From JAHISC01 sp964645815 (lineage in GTDB: Bacteria > Patescibacteriota > Patescibacteriia > UBA9934), in NCBI GenBank assembly GCA_964645815.1, contig CAZYCR010000006.1, positions 1 to 35,647 on the forward strand: DNA of 35,647 nucleotides. Reading direction: 5' to 3'. This document shows positions 22,493 through 31,398 of the stretch, in pieces; position 1 is the stretch's first letter; every line of letters begins with the position of its first letter. Both the position numbers and the translations under genes were made by a program. Below the pieces are notes generated by a model. It did not search any database. It was given only the letters and a program-made list of their open reading frames with translations, and was not told where the DNA came from.

Positions 22493-23554
22493 ATGGAAAC
22501 AAAAGAAATTCTCAAAAAGAAAACAAACGAGCTAAACAAACTGGAAAAACAACTTGTTGATCCGGCCGTACTTAGTGATCCACAAAAATTAAGCCAGATT
22601 AATAAGCAATATCAATTTGTAAAGCACATCGTGGAGCTTGCTGACAAGTTAGAAAAAGCTAGAGCTGAGATGCAGAGTGCGCAAGAAAGTTTACATGAGC
22701 CAGAAATGAAAGAATTGGCCGAAAGTGAAATTGCTCGCTTGGAAGAAGAAATTCCATTTTTGGAAAATAAACTGACTTTGGCTTTGATTCCGCCAGATCC
22801 AACCGACGCTAATGATGCCATCGTTGAAATTCGAGCCGGTGCCGGTGGTGATGAAGCTGCCCTCTTTGCTGCTGAACTGTACCGCATGTATGCCAAATAC
22901 GCAGAAACCAAGGGTTGGAAAACAGAAATTGTTTCGCAAAGTCAAAATGATATCGGCGGCTTTAAAGAAATAATTTTTGAAATGGTTGGTGACGGCGCTC
23001 ATGGTGACATGAAATATGAGTCAGGTGTACATCGAGTTCAAAGAGTTCCGGAAACCGAAAAACAAGGAAGAGTTCACACTTCAACAGTCACTGTAGCAGT
23101 CCTGCCAAAAATTGAGGAAAAAGAATTTTTCTTGGATCCAAAAGATCTCAAAATTGAAGCCACCACTTCAACTGGTGCCGGTGGTCAAAGCGTTAACACA
23201 ACTTACAGCGCTGTTCGCATTATTCACATTCCAACCGGCATGATTGTCTATTGCCAAGAGGAACGTTCACAAAAGCAAAACAAAGAACGAGCCATGGAAA
23301 TCATTCGCGCTCGAGTCTTTGCCTATGAACAAGAAAAGAAACAGGCTGAACTTTCTCAAAAACGAAAAGGACAGATTGGAACTGGCGACAGATCAGAAAA
23401 AATCAGAACCTACAACTTCCCACAAGACCGAGTAACAGATCACCGCATTCAAGAATCATGGCACGATTTGCCAACTATTATGGCCGGTGGAATTGGAGAA
23501 ATAATTTCTGCTTTAAAATTAGCTGACAAACAAGAGCGCGAAACTACTCTATGA
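22493..23554 (+). CDS. prfA: Peptide chain release factor 1
   Basis: A 353-residue class I release factor of normal length. The peptidyl-hydrolysis loop TGAGGQSVNTTYSAVRI carries the universal GGQ. The stop-codon reading region, HRVQRVPETEKQGRVHTSTV, has PET, the RF1-type PxT tripeptide (usually PAT), not the RF2 SPF. It recognises UAA and UAG and releases the finished peptide from the ribosome. The GGQ glutamine is the methylation target of PrmC, whose gene overlaps the prfA stop by four bases. No Shine-Dalgarno is evident. Confidence 0.96.
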   Translation: METKEILKKKTNELNKLEKQLVDPAVLSDPQKLSQINKQYQFVKHIVELADKLEKARAEMQSAQESLHEPEMKELAESEIARLEEEIPFLENKLTLALIPPDPTDANDAIVEIRAGAGGDEAALFAAELYRMYAKYAETKGWKTEIVSQSQNDIGGFKEIIFEMVGDGAHGDMKYESGVHRVQRVPETEKQGRVHTSTVTVAVLPKIEEKEFFLDPKDLKIEATTSTGAGGQSVNTTYSAVRIIHIPTGMIVYCQEERSQKQNKERAMEIIRARVFAYEQEKKQAELSQKRKGQIGTGDRSEKIRTYNFPQDRVTDHRIQESWHDLPTIMAGGIGEIISALKLADKQERETTL

Positions 23555-24435
23555 CCATTCTCGAAGCGCTCAACTGGGGTCGTGAGCGTCTAAAGACTAC
23601 TCAAGAGGAGAAAATTACTGCCGGGCACAACCCGATGCTCGATGCCCAAGCTTTGCTTTCTACTGCCCTAAAAAAACCGGCCAGTTACCTTTTTGCTCAT
23701 TTTGAAGATGAAATAGCGGAAGACAAAGCTGAACTTTTTCAGAAATATATTGAACGACGTTTAAAACATGAACCAGTGGCCTACATTACCGGCAGTAAAG
23801 AATTTTATAAACGAAAATTCAAGGTCAACAAATTTGTTTTAATTCCGCGGCCGGAAACTGAGATAATGATTGATGAAGCACTGAAGTTGATCGATGAACG
23901 AACAACAGTAATTGATGTTGGTACAGGTTCCGGCGCTGTCGCTATTACCCTCTCGTTGGAAAAACAGATACCGGTTATTGCTATTGATATTGATCATCAG
24001 GCTCTAGCTCTCGCCAAAATCAATGCAGAAAATTTAGGGGCAGAAAAAAATATTTCATTTTTAGAAGGTGATCTTTTGGCGCCGTACATGGCGAAAAATA
24101 TTAACGACACTACTGCATCGCGCACCGTAATATGTGCCAATCTTCCTTATGTCCGTATTCAACAATGGCAAACGCTCGATCCTGATGTTGTGCGCTTCGA
24201 ACCAAAGAGTGCCATTGTCGGTGGCGTTGACGGACTAGATTTATACGATCGTCTTTTAGGACAACTGGTTGAGAAAAGAAAAAGTTTTCCTGAGGATCTT
24301 TTTGTGCTTTTGGAAATTGATCCAAGTCAAGAAATTAGTGCCGTGCGTTTGATTGAAGATCACTTCCCTCTTGCGACAATAAATTTAAAACGTGATTTAG
24401 CCGACAAGCCAAGACTGATTGTGGCTAAGCTCTAG
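23551..24435 (+). CDS. prmC: Release-factor glutamine methyltransferase PrmC/HemK
   Basis: A 294-residue AdoMet-dependent methyltransferase. An N-terminal helical release-factor-binding domain (about 1-90, with EPVAYITGSKEFYKRKF at its end) leads to the AdoMet-binding motif IDVGTGSGAVAITL and the active-site motif ANLPYV (about residue 198). The canonical PrmC motif is NPPY; the NLPY form here resembles KsgA and other amino-group methyltransferases and occurs, to my recollection, in CPR PrmC proteins. It methylates the glutamine of the GGQ loop of release factors. The ATG overlaps the prfA TGA (ATGA), so the pair is translationally coupled. It is convergent with the next gene. Confidence 0.93.
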   Translation: MTILEALNWGRERLKTTQEEKITAGHNPMLDAQALLSTALKKPASYLFAHFEDEIAEDKAELFQKYIERRLKHEPVAYITGSKEFYKRKFKVNKFVLIPRPETEIMIDEALKLIDERTTVIDVGTGSGAVAITLSLEKQIPVIAIDIDHQALALAKINAENLGAEKNISFLEGDLLAPYMAKNINDTTASRTVICANLPYVRIQQWQTLDPDVVRFEPKSAIVGGVDGLDLYDRLLGQLVEKRKSFPEDLFVLLEIDPSQEISAVRLIEDHFPLATINLKRDLADKPRLIVAKL

Positions 24436-24438
24436 CGG

Positions 24439-27333
24439 CTAAACCAAATATACATTGCTCTGGATGTGATAACCATTAAAGGCTGTGTCTTCGTCTCGAG
24501 CCGGTCTAATTTTTTGTAGTCTATCCGTGAGCCCTGACAAATGATTATATAAAACTGGCCGATTAGAAGCTGAACCGCCAGAATGAGCATCAATCACGAT
24601 AGCTAGTCGCGCACCCATGCTGCCGGCGATTTCTTTTAAGTAATCAGTGATTTGTTTGTAGAAATCCGAAACTTTTAAACTGTTAATAACATTCTCCTGA
24701 GGGTTGAGTCCGCGAATAATTAGAAGTTTACTGCCATCTATCGCTTCGGCTTCAATCAAAAAGGCTGCACCAGCTAATCGACGAGTCTGTGGATTATCCG
24801 GATTCAAGACCATCATTAAAGAAGTAAAATTCGGGAACCTCTCGATGATGCTATCATATTTGGAAGCCCAACAGGCATCTGCGATGTGACCTGAAAATTC
24901 TGTTAACAAATTCCTTCCCGGTACGAATTGCATTTTTGTAAGCCCTTTACTATCTTGGTTTTGCAAACGGGAAATTTCCTCTTGGAGAGCACTGACATTA
25001 AGTAGACTATTAAATTTCTTAGCAGCTTCAGTTTCAGAAAAATATTTTTTTAGTACTTCTTGGTTGGTAATATGATCGACGAAATCCAAAGCAGTCGAAA
25101 TATCATCGATCTTCGGCTCTTCAACTTCAATCAACTCATTAACTTGTGATAATGAATCAGGTTTTAGTTGTAAACTCCACCAAAAAACAGCCGGAAGTAG
25201 TTCTTCTCTGAATTCATCTTTGAAGGAAGCTAATTGTGTAAAAGTTTCCTGCCAGTTAGTTGTTGGTCCAATTTTAATACTCTCGAGTCGCTGAATACTT
25301 TTCTTGATACTTTCTTTTGCTTTCTCATTTGGTGCTCCCTCCAACTTTATTCCAAGTACTTCCTGTTTAACTTTTATTTTTTCGTTGATGCGAGTAATCA
25401 ACGAGGTTAACGCAGTTGGCTCCCGCAGTAAAGTAACAGCTTCGCGTAACCCATCTTGAAAAACTTTAAAACGAGCCAAGGTTTGCTCAGAAATTTTTGT
25501 CGCTTCTTGTTTTTCCTGATCAACACTCTTAATCTCCATAATATGGCTCGGACGATATTCCGACCTCAACGGAGCAGCTTCAGATTTAGCCTTAACATAA
25601 TTTTCAATAGTTTTTTGAAAATTTAGGTCGTCGTGTGTGCCAAATGAAGCAGTCGAAAATCTGACAATTTTCTTCGTGCTATCCAATAAAATTGTAGAAT
25701 CTAAGATTTTCTCACCATCTGGCCCATCCATGGTAAAAGCTGTGCCGGTAAACTCTCTAGTGGCTTGCCGTAATTCTTGTATACCTTCAGGACCATTCTT
25801 TTTTATTCCTAAAATTTCCAACTCCCTTTTATTTTCTTCAGTTAAATCACCAGACATCATTTCTTTGACTAGTAGATAATTCTGTTTCGTTGTAAAATCG
25901 CCAAACAATTCATAAGCGCGCTCCAAATCCTTATCTTGAAAACCATAGATTTTACTGACAGCTAGTATATCTTGAAATTTATTTAGACTAATAAATTCTG
26001 AGATTAAAGCATCGACAGTTTCTTTCTTCAATCGCGGACAAATGTCAATATACTTAGCTACTTCACTCGATTGCATTTTCCCTAACATTATAAATACAAC
26101 AGAATCAATATCAATTCCAACAAATTTGCTTGCATTTTTTAATACTACCGCTCCTACAGCCCTCTCGGCTAACTCATTAGCGACTTTTTGATAATCAATG
26201 TTGGTAAATTGGTCAAAAATTTCTGGGACTTTACTCGGGTAGCCGCTTTCAATAAGTCTTGTGATCAAAGAACTGGAGAGTTCATTTCTTTCCTCAAGTG
26301 TCAAAATCCCCAGTTCATCAACAATTGAAATCGCATCACCTGACGCCACCATTTTCCTCGCAATCTCGATCTTGCTATAACCAGGAAACTTGTCGATTTG
26401 ATCAAAAATGAATCTACCGTAGTGACGTCTAATAATTTCATCAATCTGAGAATCACTTAAACCTCCAACCTTATCAATATTCATAATTAAGGCACGGATG
26501 CCTTCAGAAGAATGTATTTTAATTACTTGTTCTTTTAGCTTGTTTAAATTAGTATTCTTAAAATTTTCAATATGATTAAATAAATCGGCTAAAAAATAGG
26601 CTGATAGTAAAAATAATGGCGCTATTCTTTTATGTTCATATGAAGCAAAAGAATCAATGTTTTTCGCAACTTCTAGAGAATTTCGACCGCCTTCTGAACT
26701 CATCAAAAACTCAGCAACTTCGAGATCTAGACCGGTAAATTTCTTAAGATTCTCAGCAAGAAGTAAAGATATTGTCTTTTCATCTAAAGCTTTATCTTTC
26801 TTAAATAATATTTCGTGGGCAATTTTATTGTAATCTAAATCGTGATTAAATTTTTCTAGATTTTTTATTAAAGTTTCCGAGAAGCCTCTTTGAATGAATA
26901 AATCGGCGATTGCTCGATGATCAAAGCTATTGAATGATTTAATATTTTCAGCAACCTTTTTAGCGTACTTATCGCTCACCAATCCCTTTGCTACCTCGAA
27001 ATTTAAATCGGAGAATTTATCTAGACGATCAACTAGCATTCTCTTATCTTCTTCTTCCTGTTTAATAGCTGCCAGTGCAATCTTATTGAAATCGATGTAT
27101 TTAAAATCGTCTAATTTTTCCAAAACAATATCAACCCGCTCATCATCAATTAAATCATTGGCTATTTGACGATGATCGGTGCTCTGAAAATCAGAAACTG
27201 TAATACCAAACCCACCGCGAACTCGGTCATACTTGTATAATGGTTCTGGGTTGCCATCATAATGACGCAGTTCTTGCGGCTCTGTTTCTTTTTTAATCGG
27301 TTGTGTCTCAAAAAATCTAGACGATCCTTCCAT
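24439..27333 (-). CDS. Large helical-repeat protein with unknown C-terminal domain
   Basis: A 964-residue protein with no named family that I recognise. Residues about 50-480 are degenerate helical repeats of about 30-33 residues with the pattern VxxNLxKFxxLDxxxIAxxLI (for example LVDRLDKFSDLNFEVAKGLV, ENIKSFNSFDHRAIADLFI, LIKNLEKF). The middle (about 560-760) is charged and probably coiled-coil. The C-terminal part (about 800-964) is a distinct globular domain with SGHIADACWASKY, LLIIRGLNPQENV and AIVIDAHSGGSASNRPVLYN. There is no signal peptide or membrane helix. An extended -10 directly before the ATG predicts a leaderless mRNA. A conserved Cys and His in the last domain could be catalytic, but this is speculative. 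Confidence 0.7.
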   Translation of the reverse strand: MEGSSRFFETQPIKKETEPQELRHYDGNPEPLYKYDRVRGGFGITVSDFQSTDHRQIANDLIDDERVDIVLEKLDDFKYIDFNKIALAAIKQEEEDKRMLVDRLDKFSDLNFEVAKGLVSDKYAKKVAENIKSFNSFDHRAIADLFIQRGFSETLIKNLEKFNHDLDYNKIAHEILFKKDKALDEKTISLLLAENLKKFTGLDLEVAEFLMSSEGGRNSLEVAKNIDSFASYEHKRIAPLFLLSAYFLADLFNHIENFKNTNLNKLKEQVIKIHSSEGIRALIMNIDKVGGLSDSQIDEIIRRHYGRFIFDQIDKFPGYSKIEIARKMVASGDAISIVDELGILTLEERNELSSSLITRLIESGYPSKVPEIFDQFTNIDYQKVANELAERAVGAVVLKNASKFVGIDIDSVVFIMLGKMQSSEVAKYIDICPRLKKETVDALISEFISLNKFQDILAVSKIYGFQDKDLERAYELFGDFTTKQNYLLVKEMMSGDLTEENKRELEILGIKKNGPEGIQELRQATREFTGTAFTMDGPDGEKILDSTILLDSTKKIVRFSTASFGTHDDLNFQKTIENYVKAKSEAAPLRSEYRPSHIMEIKSVDQEKQEATKISEQTLARFKVFQDGLREAVTLLREPTALTSLITRINEKIKVKQEVLGIKLEGAPNEKAKESIKKSIQRLESIKIGPTTNWQETFTQLASFKDEFREELLPAVFWWSLQLKPDSLSQVNELIEVEEPKIDDISTALDFVDHITNQEVLKKYFSETEAAKKFNSLLNVSALQEEISRLQNQDSKGLTKMQFVPGRNLLTEFSGHIADACWASKYDSIIERFPNFTSLMMVLNPDNPQTRRLAGAAFLIEAEAIDGSKLLIIRGLNPQENVINSLKVSDFYKQITDYLKEIAGSMGARLAIVIDAHSGGSASNRPVLYNHLSGLTDRLQKIRPARDEDTAFNGYHIQSNVYLV

Positions 27334-27341
27334 ATGCGCCT

Positions 27342-27350
27342 AGTATATCA
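27342..27350 (-). promoter_or_regulatory. Extended -10 promoter of the 964-aa gene (leaderless)
   Basis: TGATATACT on the minus strand ends nine bases before the ATG at 27333, giving a leader of about two bases. The identical nine bases precede the 303-aa membrane-protein gene at 31334-31342. Confidence 0.6.
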
Positions 27351-27379
27351 AAATTCCATCGATTGCTCGATGGAATTTT
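27350..27379 (-). terminator. Perfect 13-bp hairpin terminator after the DUF3048 gene
   Basis: AAAATTCCATCGA (27350-27362) and TCGATGGAATTTT (27367-27379) with a 4-base loop, starting three bases beyond the stop of the DUF3048 gene and ending with TTTT on the minus strand. It touches the promoter of the next gene. Confidence 0.8.
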
Positions 27380-27381
27380 GT

Positions 27382-28515
27382 TTATTCGTGACTTGTTGCT
27401 TGACTGAGGCTCGAGACTATTTCTATCCAAGTTGAGCCAGCATTCATTTTAATTTCTTCGCCCTCTGAGTCAAAGAATCTTAATCTTTCAGTGCGTTCTT
27501 CTTTGCGCCAACGGCATAAGATAATCTGGCCGTCTTGTGCTACAAGAGCGTCACCTTCGCCAACTGTCACGACACTGCGGCGACCTTCGTTGTCAATAAT
27601 ACGGATGTCTGTGGCAATGACGGCAACATTATTTGCTTCGATCGTTGCTCCGTTTTCCATGTGCATTTCTGTTGTACCTTGATTGCGAGTATAAGTATTG
27701 GTCTCTAGATTGTAGCGCCAGTCAACATCGTAAGTTGTTCCTTCAGTAAAATTGACGCTCAATGATTTACTACCAACTTCTACCGGCTCATCATTTTTAA
27801 ACTGCCAAACTCCATAATGCGGCACACCTAAATCCAATTCTTCCAAAGCAGAAATCAAATTTTGTGTAGTCGTGTAAACATTATGCGGTGCGTAGCGAGT
27901 GCTGTTTTGTCGATAAAAATACTCACTCTGCCAGAACTGGTTCAAGTCGATTGTCTCGTAAACATTAGCGATTAAATTAAGGGCTTCTGGTGAGCCACCA
28001 ACATGAGTGTACACTGCGTCAAATTCATCATTCCAATCCAGATAATACGATCTAGCTGAACGAACCGGGCCAATTGTCGCTTCTTCGCTATCGGTGCTGT
28101 AAAAGGCAATAAAACGAGGAATCGTTCCTTCCACTGGTGCTTCAATCACCAAAAACGCCTTATCAAGACCTGAAAGTGGCCAAGCTTCAGCACTGTTTTC
28201 CACCATGACACCGAAAACTTGTGGCAAGAACCTTTCTTCTTTATCAACCGGTTCACCTGTTAAAGGATGGCGTAGCACCTCGTCTTCAACAATATTATCA
28301 ACGATATTTTGTACCGCTGGAGTAACTTTATCGACAGTAGAAGTTAAAGCTAAGACGATGATTAAACTAACCACCAAAACAATCGCCAGCCCAATCCAGA
28401 CCTCTTGATATTTTTTAAATGTATCTCCTTTTTTCAAGCTTTGTGCAAAAGAAGAGAGCCATTTTACTGGCTCGAACTTCTTTCCTCCGTGCTTGATTTT
28501 TTCAAGCTGTTTCAT
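27382..28515 (-). CDS. DUF3048 (YerB-like) membrane-anchored protein
   Basis: A 377-residue protein with a cytoplasmic N-terminal stretch (about 1-40), one membrane segment (about 42-65, WIGLAIVLVVSLIIVLALTS) and an external DUF3048 domain starting HPLTGEPVDKEERFLPQVFG, followed by VMVENSAEAWPLSGLDKAFL, GPVRSARSYYLDW and YTHVGGSPEAL. The Bacillus homologue YerB is a lipoprotein of unknown function that has been linked to cell-wall or DNA-end associated complexes in some reports; no activity is established here. The start lies two bases after the rplY stop, so it is co-transcribed with rplY, and a terminator follows. Confidence 0.85.
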   Translation of the reverse strand: MKQLEKIKHGGKKFEPVKWLSSFAQSLKKGDTFKKYQEVWIGLAIVLVVSLIIVLALTSTVDKVTPAVQNIVDNIVEDEVLRHPLTGEPVDKEERFLPQVFGVMVENSAEAWPLSGLDKAFLVIEAPVEGTIPRFIAFYSTDSEEATIGPVRSARSYYLDWNDEFDAVYTHVGGSPEALNLIANVYETIDLNQFWQSEYFYRQNSTRYAPHNVYTTTQNLISALEELDLGVPHYGVWQFKNDEPVEVGSKSLSVNFTEGTTYDVDWRYNLETNTYTRNQGTTEMHMENGATIEANNVAVIATDIRIIDNEGRRSVVTVGEGDALVAQDGQIILCRWRKEERTERLRFFDSEGEEIKMNAGSTWIEIVSSLSQATSHE

Positions 28516-28517
28516 AT

Positions 28518-29183
28518 TTATTCAGACTTCTCTGCTTCGGCCGGAGCTTCCTCTTCCTTCTTTTCGCTGGTTACTTCCACCTTGGAAACATCAGCATCAA
28601 CTGCTTCATCGAGAGCTTCCATTTCTTCTTCAGATCGTGGAGGCATAACAGAAGCAATCGCTTCGTTTGGATCATTTTCAATTTCCATTCCTTCTGGAAC
28701 AGAGAGATCGGAAACACGAATTGTGTCGTCAAAAGTCTTCAAAGTTTCAACGCTTACTGTCAATTCACGTACCAAAGCTGCAGGCAAAGCCTCGACATCA
28801 ACTTCATCTAGTGACTGAATCAAGGTACCACCAAGTTCCTTAACTGCTGGTGCTTCACCAACAAGAGTGATTGGAATGCTTGTTTCAACTTTTTCATTCA
28901 TGTTAACACGTCGGAAATCAACGTGAGTTAAGAAATCCGTCAGAGGATCTCTTTGTAAATCCTGAATCAAAACGTTGTAAGTGTCATTGCCGACTTTTAA
29001 GTCAATAATTGAACTCTCACCAGCTTCATTATAAAGACGGTCGAGTTCGTTACGATCAACTTCAATGTTGACCGGATCTATTTCAAAACCATAAACAATA
29101 CCCGGAACTTTACCTTCGGCCCGAAGCTGATCGGTAGCTCTTCCCTCGATTGTTCTGGTTTCTGCTGCAATTGTTAAAGCCAT
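28518..29183 (-). CDS. rplY: Ribosomal protein L25 (CTC/TL5 form)
   Basis: A 221-residue two-domain L25. The N-terminal 5S-rRNA-binding domain starts MALTIAAETRTIEGRATDQL and includes GKVPGIVYG; the C-terminal TL5 domain includes LTHVDFRRVNMNEKVETSIP and ALPAALVRELTVSVE, then a glutamate-rich tail (EEEAPAEAEKSE). It binds 5S rRNA in the 50S subunit; the long CTC form is linked to stress in other bacteria. The ATG at 29183 was chosen over a TTG four codons upstream because it matches the family N-terminus. A sigma-70-type promoter lies just upstream, and the DUF3048 gene follows after two bases. Confidence 0.93.
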   Translation of the reverse strand: MALTIAAETRTIEGRATDQLRAEGKVPGIVYGFEIDPVNIEVDRNELDRLYNEAGESSIIDLKVGNDTYNVLIQDLQRDPLTDFLTHVDFRRVNMNEKVETSIPITLVGEAPAVKELGGTLIQSLDEVDVEALPAALVRELTVSVETLKTFDDTIRVSDLSVPEGMEIENDPNEAIASVMPPRSEEEMEALDEAVDADVSKVEVTSEKKEEEAPAEAEKSE

Positions 29184-29207
29184 AAAATTATTCAAAAAGA
29201 TGGCGGT

Positions 29208-29236
29208 ATTTCACATTATTTTACAAAAATTGTCAA
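29208..29236 (-). promoter_or_regulatory. Sigma-70-type promoter of rplY
   Basis: On the minus strand: -35 TTGACA (29236-29231), 17-base spacer, -10 TGAAAT (29213-29208). The predicted leader is about 18 bases. Confidence 0.55.
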
Positions 29237-29246
29237 GTTTTACACA

Positions 29247-30374
29247 TTATACCACGCTTCCCTGACGCTCTCCCGGCCGCATACGTACGGCAATACTTTG
29301 GACAATACCTACCAAAACCATAGAGCTGAGTAAGGAACTTCCACCATAACTCATAAAAGGAAGAGCGATGCCTGTGGCCGGTAAAATTGCCAAATTTACG
29401 CCAATATTAACAGTCATTTGCACGAACAAGGAGCCAAAAATTGCCACCATCAAAAAACTTGTAAAATTATCTCTGGCATATCTGGCAATAAAAAGCAGCC
29501 GCCAGAAAACCAGAGCAAAGGCCGCCAAAACTACAGCGACGCCAAAAAAACCCAACTCTTCAGCAATGACAGCAAAAACGAAATCTGTTTCACTTTCCGG
29601 TAAAAACTTAAGTTGACTTTGCGAACCAAATCCCAACCCTCGGCCAAAAAGTTGACCTGAGCCAATAGCGATCTTGGCCTGAGTTATGTTGTATCCACTG
29701 ACCAATGGATCAAGAGAAGGATTCAAGAAAACATAAATTCGCTCTTTTTGATAATCTTTTAGGACAAAAAACCAGCCCAGAACAGCAACGGCAATACCAC
29801 TAAGAGAAATAACGCTGGCGTGACTAAGACGCAGACCTGCAAAAAACATCATCACCAGCCAAATTCCCAAAAGTAAAGTTGCGCTTCCAAGGTCCGGTTG
29901 AATGGCTGTCAAAATAAACGGCACAGCCACCAACAAACCAGAAGCGCCAATCTCTCGCCAACCAAATCGGCGTCGCGCGTGTTCACCAAAATAACGAGCC
30001 AGTTCGATAATCAGAGCGATCTTCATAAATTCAACCGGCTGAAATGAAACACCGGCAACAATAAACCAACCCGTGGTACCGCGCAGTTCAGTACCAAAAA
30101 TTAAAACCGCGACCAAAAGTAAAACTCCAATAACATAAATGATCCGACCGTAGTTGCGCAGCTGCAAATAATTGGAATAAGCAAAAATGATCATCAAAAT
30201 AAAACCAATAACAAAAGCAACCAACTGTTTTTTGACCAAAATAAAATCAGCGCTTTCGCGCGAGAGCTCAACTGAATAAATTGCTGCCAAACCAAAAACG
30301 AAAAGTACAAAAACACCAAGCATCAAGAGCCAATCAAATCGTTGCAGTTGTCTAAGCCAACGGCTTAAAACCAT
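29247..30374 (-). CDS. rodA: SEDS-family peptidoglycan polymerase RodA/FtsW
   Basis: A 375-residue SEDS protein with about ten hydrophobic segments. Diagnostic stretches are IQPDLGSATLLLGIWLVMMF (residue D of the PDxG loop), SGYNITQAKIAIGSGQLFGR, GFGSQSQLKFLPESETDFVF and ATGIALPFMSYGGSSLLSSM. SEDS proteins polymerise lipid II glycan strands together with a class B penicillin-binding protein; the QLKFLPE(S/A)ETDFVF wording fits RodA (elongation) better than FtsW, but the two are hard to separate by eye. The gene lies downstream of a 303-aa membrane protein with a 38-base gap. An AGAGG before the start may serve as a Shine-Dalgarno and could pair with GCCTCT upstream. Confidence 0.9.
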   Translation of the reverse strand: MVLSRWLRQLQRFDWLLMLGVFVLFVFGLAAIYSVELSRESADFILVKKQLVAFVIGFILMIIFAYSNYLQLRNYGRIIYVIGVLLLVAVLIFGTELRGTTGWFIVAGVSFQPVEFMKIALIIELARYFGEHARRRFGWREIGASGLLVAVPFILTAIQPDLGSATLLLGIWLVMMFFAGLRLSHASVISLSGIAVAVLGWFFVLKDYQKERIYVFLNPSLDPLVSGYNITQAKIAIGSGQLFGRGLGFGSQSQLKFLPESETDFVFAVIAEELGFFGVAVVLAAFALVFWRLLFIARYARDNFTSFLMVAIFGSLFVQMTVNIGVNLAILPATGIALPFMSYGGSSLLSSMVLVGIVQSIAVRMRPGERQGSVV

Positions 30375-30376
30375 AG

Positions 30377-30404
30377 GCCTCTATCTTGGCACATTAAAAG
30401 AGGC
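30377..30404 (-). other. Short hairpin overlapping the rodA ribosome-binding region
   Basis: GCCTCT and AGAGGC (30377-30382 with 30399-30404) pair across 16 bases. The AGAGG on the minus strand lies just before the rodA ATG, so this stem could mask the Shine-Dalgarno. Only six pairs, so tentative. Confidence 0.3.
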
Positions 30405-30412
30405 TTGTCTAT

Positions 30413-31324
30413 TTAGAATAAATCCCTCAAGTCAGTCGGAGTTTCTGTCGTCGGTGTCATGTAAACCTCATCGTCGAAAAAGTCGATGTTAGGCACGATT
30501 TCTACGCTAGCCGATGTTGGCACATTGCCAAACCAATTAACATTTACCACTCTGGTCTCCCCTGATTCAAAGCCTGGAATAGTGACTGTATTAACACCGA
30601 CCAAAGCTCCCGAGCGACCAAGTAAGACTGAAAATTCCGGTGACCAGTAGCTAAATGCTGAGTTGTTAGTGATGGTAAAAGAAGTTCGGGTAATAGCTTC
30701 CCCACCCAATTGAACACTGGCTTCATGACTGACGTTTTCAACAGTGAACTTCTGGTGCTCGGCTAACCAAGCGGCGACGTCATTAGTTTCTTTAGCATCA
30801 ATCCTCTGCCAAGATAAATCTTCGATCACGACTTCAGTATTGAGCGGTCGAGTTGTTGAACTTTCAGCAAAAGTTAACAAATACTTATTTTCTCCCGGCA
30901 AAACAAACGCATGATGCTGTTTAGTTTCTCCAGAGGAAGACGTAAAGTAATAAGAAAAAGTTGCCAACCAATCTGAATTCGGATTGTAAACCTGGACATA
31001 ATAATCAAATTTCCCTGTCTCAGATTCAATTACTCGAGCTGAACCCGGGACTAATGGATCGGCAGCTCTTGCAAGAGTAATTGCATGAGTTGATTGAATG
31101 TTATTGACCACCTTTGCTGCTTCTCTCTGAGTATTAGCGCTGCCAAAAAACAAGGAATAGACAAGATAAATAACAAAAAATGCCACCAGCCCAATATCCA
31201 GAGACCACCAAAAAATTACTCCCAAACGCTGGAGCAATGGTCGTGCTTCAACCAAAGCAACGTCTCTTTTATACTGCCGGTCAATTTGCAGGAGTTCCGG
31301 GTTCTGAGGCTGTTTTTCCTCCAT
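30413..31324 (-). CDS. Single-pass membrane protein of unknown function
   Basis: A 303-residue protein with about 33 cytoplasmic residues, one membrane helix (about 37-61, WWSLDIGLVAFFVIYLVYSL) and an external beta-rich domain (about 65-303) with DYYVQVYNPNSDWLATFSYY and NNSAFSYWSPEFSVLLGRSG. I do not recognise a named family. It is encoded upstream of rodA and divergent from gyrB. Its position suggests a role near the cell-wall machinery, but this is only inference. The -10 box TGATATACT ends ten bases before the ATG, so the mRNA should be leaderless. Confidence 0.7.
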   Translation of the reverse strand: MEEKQPQNPELLQIDRQYKRDVALVEARPLLQRLGVIFWWSLDIGLVAFFVIYLVYSLFFGSANTQREAAKVVNNIQSTHAITLARAADPLVPGSARVIESETGKFDYYVQVYNPNSDWLATFSYYFTSSSGETKQHHAFVLPGENKYLLTFAESSTTRPLNTEVVIEDLSWQRIDAKETNDVAAWLAEHQKFTVENVSHEASVQLGGEAITRTSFTITNNSAFSYWSPEFSVLLGRSGALVGVNTVTIPGFESGETRVVNVNWFGNVPTSASVEIVPNIDFFDDEVYMTPTTETPTDLRDLF

Positions 31325-31333
31325 ACTTCTTAA

Positions 31334-31342
31334 AGTATATCA
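31334..31342 (-). promoter_or_regulatory. Extended -10 promoter of the 303-aa gene (leaderless)
   Basis: TGATATACT on the minus strand, identical to the one at 27342-27350, ends ten bases before the ATG at 31324. Predicted leader about three bases. Confidence 0.6.
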
Positions 31343-31346
31343 CAGC

Positions 31347-31375
31347 TTGTTGAAACCTGGAGGGTATGGTAAAAT
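31347..31375 (+). promoter_or_regulatory. Promoter of gyrB
   Basis: -35 TTGTTG (31347-31352), 17-base spacer, extended -10 TGG-TAAAAT (TAAAAT at 31370-31375). The predicted start is about 16 bases before the ATG at 31399. Confidence 0.55.
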
Positions 31376-31398
31376 ACAGCCACAATTTTTACATCTTT

